Assembly (NCBI RefSeq): GCF_042686125.1
Contig: NZ_JBHUOV010000001.1
Span: 1,116,001-1,180,000 of the forward strand
Origin: Oceanihabitans iliipiscarium
Lineage (GTDB): Bacteria > Bacteroidota > Bacteroidia > Flavobacteriales > Flavobacteriaceae
Direction of reading: 5' to 3'
Length of the DNA: 64,000 nucleotides
Both the position numbers and the translations under genes were made by a program. Under the pieces are notes generated by a model. The model made no database searches and was not told the origin of the DNA. It saw only the letters and a list, made by a program, of their open reading frames with translations. Position 1 is the first letter of the stretch, and every line of letters starts with the position of its first letter. Positions 17,362 to 23,395 of the stretch are shown in pieces.

Positions 17362-17895
17362 TTAATCTATTTGCACTTTCTTTGGTGGTTGCATGACTTC
17401 ACCACAATTCGGACAACTACGTTTTTCTTTATCGCTATAATATTTGTCAAAAATAACCGGCATATCAGTCTCAATATTTTCTACAGTAAAATCTTCTTCA
17501 TATAGTTTAGTGACACAATTTTCGCAAAACCAAAGGAGTGCATCACGCATACCTTCAGGCCTTTTGTATTCAATAACTAAGCCTACAGTATTTGCGCCAC
17601 GTTGAGGCGAATGCGGTACTTTTGGAGGTAATAAGTAAATATCACCTTCTTTTATATGTACGTCTTTTGGTGTGCCTTTATCAATAATTTTTAAGACGAT
17701 ATCACCTTCTATTTGATAGAAAAATTCAGGTGTTTCATTGTAGTGATAATCTTTTCTGCTATTCGGACCACCAACAACCATAACGATAAAATCACCATCT
17801 TTCCAGACGCATTTATTGCCTACTGGAGGTTTTAAAAGATGTCTGTTTTCTTCAATCCAAGCTTTAAAATTTAAAGGAGAAACAAGTTTACTCAT
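17362..17895 (-). CDS. 3-hydroxyanthranilate 3,4-dioxygenase
   Basis: Opens the ring of 3-hydroxyanthranilate to give ACMS; Fe2+ cupin enzyme of the cytoplasm. Iron ligands are His51, Glu57 and His95, with substrate-binding Arg47. The C-terminal rubredoxin-like iron site has both CxxC pairs (Cys124/127 and Cys161/164), as in the well-studied bacterial enzyme. Length 177 residues is normal. First gene after the repeat-filled gap at 17896-18052 and directly followed by ACMSD, so the two consecutive steps are encoded side by side. Equivalent names in other organisms are nbaC and HAAO. Confidence 0.96.
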   Translation of the reverse strand: MSKLVSPLNFKAWIEENRHLLKPPVGNKCVWKDGDFIVMVVGGPNSRKDYHYNETPEFFYQIEGDIVLKIIDKGTPKDVHIKEGDIYLLPPKVPHSPQRGANTVGLVIEYKRPEGMRDALLWFCENCVTKLYEEDFTVENIETDMPVIFDKYYSDKEKRSCPNCGEVMQPPKKVQID

Positions 17896-17911
17896 GATGT
17901 TTTTGTCTTTT

Positions 17912-18032
17912 GGGCGTTACTCTACTACGCTAAAGCTTTGTAGAGTCAGGCTTTCCGTTATATCTTTTTTGTCTTTTAGGTTTTGGCTATGCTCAACCAG
18001 ACAAAAAAGGATGTCACTTCAATCCTTAACGC
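17912..18032 (+). repeat. Dispersed element A, copy 1 (GGGCGTTA...TAACGC)
   Basis: A 121-base element that fills the gap between the SDR and dioxygenase genes. It starts GGGCGTTACTCTAC, has a first imperfect hairpin (CTCTAC...GTAGAG), then TCAGGCTTTCCG. A second hairpin follows with the arms CTTTTTTGTCT / AGACAAAAAAG, and it ends TCAATCCTTAACGC. Its ends form a short inverted repeat (GCGTTA/TAACGC). A second copy in the opposite direction is at 23262-23392. The same kind of element is common between genes in flavobacterial genomes as I recall them; its nature is unknown. Confidence 0.8.
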
Positions 18033-18052
18033 AATTTTTAATTGTTATAAAG

Positions 18053-18835
18053 TTACAAACTTTTTGTTCTTCCACCATCAACTGGTAGGTTAATTCCATT
18101 AATATAACTTGCAGGTTCACTTGCTAAAAAAGTAATTGCAGAGGCTATTTCTTCAGGTTTAGCAAACCGCTTTGCTGGTACAGCACTTTTCATAGCATTA
18201 GCAGCTTCCTCTTCTGTGTTTCCAGTTTTAGCGGATTTATTTTTAATAATTTCAGCTAAACGTTCTGTTCCTGTAGCACCAGGAAGTACGTTATTTACGG
18301 TCACACCAAATTGACCAAGCTCATTAGCTAAGGTTTTGCTCCAATTGGCTACAGCACCTCGAATGGTGTTGCTCACGCCTAAGCCATCTAAAGGTTGCTT
18401 AACTGAAGTTGAAATTACATTAATAATTCTGCCATAAGCTTCACTTTTCATAAATGGAACAACAGCTTGGGCTAATACGTGATTGCATTTTAAGTGTTGA
18501 GTAAAAGCGCTTTCAAATTCTTCAACGTTGGCAGCAAATACAGGACCTCCTTTTGGACCGCCTGTATTATTCACCAAAATATGAAATCCATGATGCTTGT
18601 CAATATACTCTAAAACCTTACTTTGCAAGGTCTTAGGATTTGAGAAATCGGCAACAATATAATCATGATTTTTATGTTGAGGTAATTCAGATAAAGCCAT
18701 TTTAAGCTTATCTTCATTTCTTGCTATAAGTGTGACTTGCACGCCTTCTTCAGCTAAAGCCAAGGCTGTTGCTTTTCCTATGCCTGCAGTGCTTCCGCAG
18801 ACTAAAGCGTATTTGTTATTTAAGTTTAGATTCAT
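18053..18835 (-). CDS. SDR family oxidoreductase-like protein of the kynurenine operon
   Basis: A 260-residue short-chain dehydrogenase fold. The nucleotide-binding turn GSTAGIG (14-20) and NNTGGP are present, and the end YINGINLPVDGG is typical. The catalytic YxxxK is missing: where it should be, the sequence reads VSNTIRGAV (Ser155 ... Arg159). This matches the atypical beta-ketoacyl-reductase-like SDR group that lacks a normal catalytic tetrad. It is part of the kynurenine operon between the aldehyde dehydrogenase and the 3-HAA dioxygenase, so it may act on an unstable intermediate, perhaps as a tautomerase- or binding-type protein. That is inference. Confidence 0.85.
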   Translation of the reverse strand: MNLNLNNKYALVCGSTAGIGKATALALAEEGVQVTLIARNEDKLKMALSELPQHKNHDYIVADFSNPKTLQSKVLEYIDKHHGFHILVNNTGGPKGGPVFAANVEEFESAFTQHLKCNHVLAQAVVPFMKSEAYGRIINVISTSVKQPLDGLGVSNTIRGAVANWSKTLANELGQFGVTVNNVLPGATGTERLAEIIKNKSAKTGNTEEEAANAMKSAVPAKRFAKPEEIASAITFLASEPASYINGINLPVDGGRTKSL

Positions 18836-18842
18836 AATGGTT

Positions 18843-18862
18843 ATTCCAACGAAAGCAGGAAT
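18843..18862. repeat. Short palindrome, family B (ATTCC...GGAAT)
   Basis: ATTCC, ten bases, GGAAT, followed by CTTTTTAAT. It is one of several ATTCC/GGAAT hairpins in the gaps of this operon (see 20374-20433 and the one inside 23262-23392). Confidence 0.6.
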
Positions 18863-18890
18863 CTTTTTAATTGTTTCTTAATTTTATGAG

Positions 18891-18925
18891 ATGCTGAAAC
18901 ACGTTCAGCATGACGCTAAGCGTCA
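18891..18925. repeat. Two adjacent palindromes at the 3' end of the aldehyde dehydrogenase gene
   Basis: ATGCTGAA...TTCAGCAT (18891-18911) is followed at once by TGACGCT-A-AGCGTCA (18911-18925). The stop codon of the aldehyde dehydrogenase gene (18923-18925) is part of the second palindrome. Such units could slow 3' decay of the mRNA or mark insertion of repeat DNA. Confidence 0.65.
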
Positions 18926-20365
18926 ATATTTTATACACACATTCTTCGCTTCGGTAAAAAAGCGTAAGGCTTCAAAACCACCTTCACGACCAACACCAGA
19001 AGCTTTAACACCTCCAAAAGGAGTTCGTAAATCACGCATCATCCATGTGTTCACCCATACAATCCCAGAATGTAATTGATTGCTCATACGCATGGTACGC
19101 TTTAAATCGTTAGTCCAAAGCGTTGCCGACAAGCCATATTTTACTTTGTTTGCCATTTGCAGCACTTCGTCTTCACTATTAAAAGGCATAATTGTCACTA
19201 CTGGACCAAAAATTTCTTCTTGATTTACTCGGCACTCATCATTTTGAACTTCAATAACTGTAGGTTCTAAATAATAACCATTTTCATAATCTTTGATGCT
19301 GACTTTATTTCCGCCACAAAGAATGGTGCCATTTTCGGATTTGGCAATATTAATATATTCAAGAACTTTTTCTAAATGTGGCTTGGAAACTAAAGCTCCA
19401 ATATTTGTGGTTTGATCTGAAGGATGCCCAACTTTTAAGGCGCTTACTTTTGCTACAAAATCAGTTTTAAATTTTTCATAAATTGAGGCTTCTACAAAAA
19501 TACGACTACCACATAAACAAATTTGACCTTGATTGGCAAAAGATGAACGAACAGAGGTTTCTAGCATATTATTATAGTCACAGTCAGCGAAAATAATATT
19601 CGGGTTTTTTCCACCAAGCTCTAAGGATAATTTTTTAAACATTGGTGCTGCGACTTTTGCAATATGTGCTCCAGTTGCTGTGCCGCCAGTAAACGAAATG
19701 GCTTTAATGTCAGGATGTTCTATAATGGCTTGCCCTGTTGTAGTCCCTAAACCATGAACAATATTTAAAACGCCTTTAGGTAAGCCAGCTTCTGTACAAA
19801 TTTCACCTAATAAATAAGCTGTCATAGGAGTAACTTCACTCGGTTTAGCTACCACGCAATTTCCTGCAGCAATTGCAGGAGCGATTTTCCAGGTAAATAA
19901 ATAGAGAGGAAGGTTCCAAGGCGAAATACAGCCTACAACACCAATAGCTTGACGCAAGGTGTAGTTAATAGCTTGTTGTCCAACACTTTCATGACTTTCG
20001 CTAGCAAATTGCGTAATTGCGTTACCAAAGAATCTAAAATTACTCGCTGCTCTAGGAATATCAATAGCCTTTGCTAAGCTGACTGGTTTACCATTGTCTT
20101 TGCTTTCAGCTTCAGCGAAACGTTGTAAGTTTGTTTCTAATAATTCAGATATCTTAATCATAATTCTGCTACGTTCTTCAAAAGTGGTTTGTGACCATAT
20201 TGGAAAAGCAGATTTTGCTGCGATATAGGCATTCTCCACATCTTCTTTGGATGAGTTTGGAATTTGCCCGTAGATGTCTCCATTCGATGGATTGTAATTA
20301 TCTATCCAATTGTTTTGAATGGGATTATGAAAATTGCCGTTGATGTAGTTTTGTATGTTTTTCAT
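18923..20365 (-). CDS. 2-aminomuconate 6-semialdehyde dehydrogenase (aldehyde dehydrogenase)
   Basis: NAD-dependent aldehyde dehydrogenase, 480 residues, that oxidises 2-aminomuconate semialdehyde to 2-aminomuconate. Visible: SPWNLP with Asn151, the general base Glu249 (LSLELGGKNP), catalytic Cys283 (FANQGQICLC) and EEIFGPVV. The ALDH family is broad; the specific name rests on its place between the ACMSD and RidA-type deaminase steps and on the close match to the ALDH8/HMSDH type with GQICLC. The stop codon lies in a palindrome. Sits downstream of the inserted DUF6090 genes. Confidence 0.9.
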   Translation of the reverse strand: MKNIQNYINGNFHNPIQNNWIDNYNPSNGDIYGQIPNSSKEDVENAYIAAKSAFPIWSQTTFEERSRIMIKISELLETNLQRFAEAESKDNGKPVSLAKAIDIPRAASNFRFFGNAITQFASESHESVGQQAINYTLRQAIGVVGCISPWNLPLYLFTWKIAPAIAAGNCVVAKPSEVTPMTAYLLGEICTEAGLPKGVLNIVHGLGTTTGQAIIEHPDIKAISFTGGTATGAHIAKVAAPMFKKLSLELGGKNPNIIFADCDYNNMLETSVRSSFANQGQICLCGSRIFVEASIYEKFKTDFVAKVSALKVGHPSDQTTNIGALVSKPHLEKVLEYINIAKSENGTILCGGNKVSIKDYENGYYLEPTVIEVQNDECRVNQEEIFGPVVTIMPFNSEDEVLQMANKVKYGLSATLWTNDLKRTMRMSNQLHSGIVWVNTWMMRDLRTPFGGVKASGVGREGGFEALRFFTEAKNVCIKY

Positions 20366-20373
20366 TATTGTTG

Positions 20374-20433
20374 TCCTGTATTTGATTCAGGATCTTTTTA
20401 ATTAAAACTCAATTCCCACAACGAATGTGGAAT
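20374..20433. repeat. Palindromes of family B between DUF6090 and aldehyde dehydrogenase genes
   Basis: TCCTG...CAGGA (20374-20392) followed by ATCTTTTTAATT, then ATTCCCACA...TGTGGAAT (20412-20433) followed by GACAAG. The second hairpin and its GACAAG tail recur inside element A copy 2 at 23303-23330. They fill nearly the whole 80-base gap between the two genes. Confidence 0.7.
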
Positions 20434-20445
20434 GACAAGTTACTA

Positions 20446-21183
20446 TTATTCTAAATAATTTTCTATATCTTTTTTTAATTGCTTTGCTTCATTTTCAACG
20501 TTGTTTAAAGTTTCAAAATATGCAATGTTTACGCTTAGAAAAGTTTTAATTGATTGAATATATTCTTTGTCTTTTTTTAAAGCATCAAAATCATTAGGGA
20601 CTAATTTTTCAACAGAGTTATTAATGATGATTATTGTGAATTTTTTTCTATAATAATCTAACATATAGCTATAAAAATCTAAATGTACTTCTTGAAAACT
20701 TCCTTTAGAATCATCAATAGATGAAGTGTGGAATTTCCCAATAGATGAACGTAGCTCTGGGTTCTCAATTAAATCTGTTCCTATAGATACTAAAGATTGA
20801 TAACCACTCGTTTTAAAATCAATAGCATCGTAAGCGTTAGTTGCTCTAAAGTAAAATGCCAAAGAATCATGATAGGGTTTATCTTTTTCAAGGACATCAA
20901 TTATTGTATTAATTGAATTGATAGTTCTTTTTAAATTGTTTGTTCTTTTATTGATAACGCGATCTAAATCTTGAAGTGTAAATTCTAAATCTGAAACAAT
21001 TTCAGTTAATACTTGACGCTCTTTTTCTTTGATTTTTTTAGTTTCATTCCAATTATTAATCTGCAAGGCAATGAGAATACCAATAACCACCAAAATAATT
21101 TCACCAATAGCATATTTAAAGTACTTGCCTGTTTTGTTTTCCATAAGAAGGGATTTACGAATATGTCTGAAGAATTTAATCAT
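20446..21183 (-). CDS. DUF6090 family protein
   Basis: A 245-residue protein beginning MIKFFRHIRKSLL, then GKYFKYAIGEI and one membrane helix (about 29-44), then a long helical, lysine/glutamate-rich domain that is probably coiled coil (45-100) and a helical C-terminal part. Function unknown. Its start sequence is almost the same as in the genes at 1-91 and 21369-22433. It lies inside the kynurenine operon although it has no obvious link to the pathway, and palindromes border it on both sides, so it may have been inserted. It could be a membrane-anchored stress or phage-related protein, but nothing in the sequence says so. Confidence 0.8.
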   Translation of the reverse strand: MIKFFRHIRKSLLMENKTGKYFKYAIGEIILVVIGILIALQINNWNETKKIKEKERQVLTEIVSDLEFTLQDLDRVINKRTNNLKRTINSINTIIDVLEKDKPYHDSLAFYFRATNAYDAIDFKTSGYQSLVSIGTDLIENPELRSSIGKFHTSSIDDSKGSFQEVHLDFYSYMLDYYRKKFTIIIINNSVEKLVPNDFDALKKDKEYIQSIKTFLSVNIAYFETLNNVENEAKQLKKDIENYLE

Positions 21184-21197
21184 ACTATAATATATCT

Positions 21198-21247
21198 CCT
21201 CGAGCGTAGTCGAGAGGTTTTAATTAGGTCTTGACTCTGCTCGACCT
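21198..21247. repeat. Inverted pair of family C palindromes without a gene between (doublet)
   Basis: Copy one is CCTCGAGCGTAGTCGAGAGG (21198-21217) and copy two is AGGTC...CTCTGCTCGACCT (21226-21247). The cores are in opposite directions (GCGTAG against CTCTGC), just as in the pair that encloses the GIY-YIG gene (GCGCAG against CTGCGC). Only about eight bases separate them. Confidence 0.75.
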
Positions 21248-21304
21248 GACTATGGATGTATATAAAAAAATTAATCATTGTTCATGTTTGTAGTATTGAT
21301 TTTC

Positions 21305-21342
21305 CCGCAAGCGGCTATTTTCACCAAATGTCCACTGGACAT
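21305..21342. repeat. Palindrome pair, family D (CCGC-AA-GCGG and ATGTCC-ACT-GGACAT)
   Basis: Two short stems separated by CTATTTTCACCAA in the 185-base gap between the two DUF6090 genes. Neither has a T run, so they are not terminators. They are probably another dispersed repeat unit. Confidence 0.55.
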
Positions 21343-21368
21343 CTGATTTTGTTTCTCAAAATTACGTT

Positions 21369-22433
21369 TCAATAATCTACTTTTATAAATTCATAATCTA
21401 TATCTAAAAGCTTGACAAGTAATCCACTAATGTTTTTAGACTCATTTTTTATAATAGTAGCTTCACTATGGTTTCCATATAGATTGTTGTTATCTTTAAA
21501 GTAAAAATTAACAGTGTAATCATAATTTATATCAGAAAACTCTAAAATATGATTGTTAACTTTCATAATAAAAGGGTCCTCTAATGTTATAATGTCTCCA
21601 TTACTATATTTAATTTTAATTAATTTGTAATTCCCAGTAAGCGCTTCAAATTGTTGCGGAGTTACATCTATTAAATGATGAGGAATAAAATCTGGTAATT
21701 CTTCTGGATAACCTGTAAGCTCTGCAATTTTTTGATATGTATTGATTGCGTTTTGGTTAAACGCTAAAACATTAGCTGTTAAATTTTGTGATGCATTACT
21801 ATATAGATATAGTGCATTTTTATATAATGAATCATTAAGAAAATAATGGATGGCCTCCTCACTTATTTGATTTCGATTCATACCATAATACCAAGGTTTT
21901 GTTGCTGCGAGATGATCTATTAAGCGATCCGTAATTTTATCTAATCGCAGATCAAATTTGTCTATTTCGTATTTATTGTAGGTGTAAATTTCGTTGAGAG
22001 GTGCAATGATTTCTGTAAATTTTTCTGGAATATCATCCAAATGATCAGTTAAGTTTTTATAACCGTTGCTGTGAATTTTAAGATGGAAGGCATTCATTGC
22101 AACATAAAGGTATGTAATGTTATTAGTACCTAAATAATCTTCACGAGTCAGCTTGTTATCTATAGCCAATTGTATTATGGAGTCCCTACTTTTATAATAC
22201 GCGAACAAAGCTTTGGATTTAATAATATCTTCTCCCAAGTCTTTTTGCACCTCTTTTAAAATGGACACTATTTTGTTTTCTGTTTTCTGTTTTTCACTCC
22301 AATTATTAAGTTGCAATGCAATAAAAATACCAATAACAACAAGAATAATTTCACCAATGGCATATTTAAAGTATTTGCCTGTTTTGCCTTCGTGAAGAAG
22401 GTTTTGACGGATTTTTCTAAAAAATTTAATCAT
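21369..22433 (-). CDS. DUF6090 family protein with extra C-terminal domain
   Basis: A 354-residue protein. Residues 1-250 match the DUF6090 plan: MIKFFRKIRQNLLHEGK, GKYFKYAIGEI, a membrane helix at about 29-45 and helices after it. Residues about 265-354 add a beta-rich domain (LTGNYKLIKI, ITLEDPFIMKVNNH, YTVNFYFKDNNNLYGNH) not present in the shorter paralogue at 20446-21183. The ATG overlaps the stop of the upstream GIY-YIG gene by four bases (ATGA), so the two are translationally coupled. Function unknown. Confidence 0.78.
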   Translation of the reverse strand: MIKFFRKIRQNLLHEGKTGKYFKYAIGEIILVVIGIFIALQLNNWSEKQKTENKIVSILKEVQKDLGEDIIKSKALFAYYKSRDSIIQLAIDNKLTREDYLGTNNITYLYVAMNAFHLKIHSNGYKNLTDHLDDIPEKFTEIIAPLNEIYTYNKYEIDKFDLRLDKITDRLIDHLAATKPWYYGMNRNQISEEAIHYFLNDSLYKNALYLYSNASQNLTANVLAFNQNAINTYQKIAELTGYPEELPDFIPHHLIDVTPQQFEALTGNYKLIKIKYSNGDIITLEDPFIMKVNNHILEFSDINYDYTVNFYFKDNNNLYGNHSEATIIKNESKNISGLLVKLLDIDYEFIKVDY

Positions 22434-22789
22434 ACTTTGTTTTTTGTCTGGTCGAGCGCAGTCGAGACCTCCTTTAGTTCAGGGTTATACTTTAAGTGCG
22501 TAGCATTTCTACATTCAGCTAAAATTTGAATCATTTTAAAATCTCCTTTAGCTAAAGCTAACTTTTTCTTCCCACTCCAGTTTTTAATTTTCTTTTCAAA
22601 ATAGATAGCCTGATTTATATCATTGAATTCTTGTGTAAATATTAACTTCAATGGTCTTCTTTTAAATGTGAAACAATTTTTATTTAATCCAGTTTGATGT
22701 TCTTCAAATCGTCTTGAAATATTATTTGTTATTCCAGTGTAAGTTAACCCATCTGAACATTTTAATATGTAAACATAATATAGTTTCAT
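22430..22789 (-). CDS. GIY-YIG nuclease family protein enclosed by inverted palindromes
   Basis: A 119-residue single-domain GIY-YIG endonuclease. Motifs: YVYIL (5-9) with YTGITN (17-22) for the GIY-YIG core, Arg26/Arg27 on the first helix, FKRRP and the metal-binding Glu65 in IYFEKKIK. The ATG is four bases from the inner end of a palindrome at 22794-22819, and codons 106-113 or so (near EVSTALDQ) are encoded by a second, inverted palindrome at 22450-22468. Stand-alone enzymes of this size are usually named UPF0213/YhbQ-like. Because it is wrapped by the repeats, it may be the enzyme that moves or maintains them; this is a hypothesis. Confidence 0.88.
   Translation of the reverse strand: MKLYYVYILKCSDGLTYTGITNNISRRFEEHQTGLNKNCFTFKRRPLKLIFTQEFNDINQAIYFEKKIKNWSGKKKLALAKGDFKMIQILAECRNATHLKYNPELKEVSTALDQTKNKV
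22450..22468. repeat. Family C palindrome inside the 3' end of the GIY-YIG gene
   Basis: GGTCGAGCGCAGTCGAGAC on the plus strand. It is coding DNA for the last residues of the GIY-YIG protein and lies 17 bases upstream of the DUF6090 start. Opposite in direction to the copy at 22794-22819. Confidence 0.8.
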
Positions 22790-22793
22790 AATA

Positions 22794-22819
22794 GACCTCT
22801 CGACTGCGCTCGAGGAGAC
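22794..22819. repeat. Family C palindrome directly upstream of the GIY-YIG gene
   Basis: GACCTCTCGACTGCGCTCGA continuing to GGAGAC; core CTCGACTGCGCTCGAG. With 22450-22468 it forms an inverted pair that encloses the GIY-YIG gene. Confidence 0.8.
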
Positions 22820-22829
22820 ATTTAGTTTA

Positions 22830-23237
22830 TTATTTATTCCCCACGTATGCCATCACTTTAATTTCAACCACTAAATCTGGATGTGGTAATTGGTGTACGG
22901 CAACGGTTGTTCGTGTTGGTCCGGTTTCCTTTTCGAAGAATTCTGCATAGGCTTTATTATAACCTGCGAAATCATTCATGTTGACTAAAAAGGTGGTGAC
23001 ATCAACCACATCTTTTATTGAAGCCCCTACTTTTTTTAAATTAGAATCAATATTCTTTAAGACTTCTCGGGTTTGGGTTTCGATATTAAGGCGTTTGGTT
23101 CCCATGTCGTCAATAATATCAACACCAGCAATGGTGTTATCTGGTCGTCTTGAACTGGTTCCTGAAACAAAAATAAAGTCGCCTACACGTTTTGTGTGTG
23201 GATAGGCTCCTCGTGGTGTTACTATTTTTTCGCTCAT
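22830..23237 (-). CDS. RidA family protein, probable 2-aminomuconate deaminase
   Basis: A 135-residue YjgF/RidA-fold protein: FIFVSGTSSRRPDN, the conserved arginine in GPTRTTVAV and the C-terminal VEIKVMAYV. RidA proteins hydrolyse enamines and imines; members in kynurenine or nitrobenzoate operons deaminate 2-aminomuconate to 4-oxalocrotonate. That role is inferred from its place between kmo and the aldehyde dehydrogenase and from its longer form with the insert GVDIIDDMGTKRLN. It is followed by the GIY-YIG gene and preceded by element A copy 2. Confidence 0.9.
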   Translation of the reverse strand: MSEKIVTPRGAYPHTKRVGDFIFVSGTSSRRPDNTIAGVDIIDDMGTKRLNIETQTREVLKNIDSNLKKVGASIKDVVDVTTFLVNMNDFAGYNKAYAEFFEKETGPTRTTVAVHQLPHPDLVVEIKVMAYVGNK

Positions 23238-23261
23238 AATTTTGTTTTCTATTGTTGTTTC

Positions 23262-23392
23262 GCGTTAAGGATTGAGGCATTTGTTGAAGCTCTTTTTTGT
23301 GGATTCCGCATCGAAGTGCGGAATGACAAGTCAAAAAAAGCGACTGCCGAAAGCCTGACTCTACGTCGCTTAAGCGATGTAGAGTAACGCCC
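23262..23392 (-). repeat. Dispersed element A, copy 2 (opposite direction to copy 1)
   Basis: A 131-base element filling the gap between kmo and the RidA gene. Read on the minus strand it begins GGGCGTTACTCTACATCGCT, contains a good hairpin (CTCTAC..CGCTTAAGCG..GTAGAG) and TCAGGCTTTC, and ends TCAATCCTTAACGC. Its middle differs from copy 1 and carries a family B hairpin (ATTCCGCA...TGCGGAAT, 23303-23324) with a GACAAG tail, as if one repeat had inserted into another. Confidence 0.82.
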
Positions 23393-23395
23393 AAA

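Noticed and set aside
18891..19079. Plus-strand open frame at the end of the aldehyde dehydrogenase gene
   Set aside because: It is made of palindromes plus antisense of a well-supported gene.
23137..23394. Open frames on both strands within the gap between kmo and the RidA gene
   Set aside because: They run through element A copy 2 and its hairpins; the peptides are palindrome translations and overlap the start of the RidA gene.
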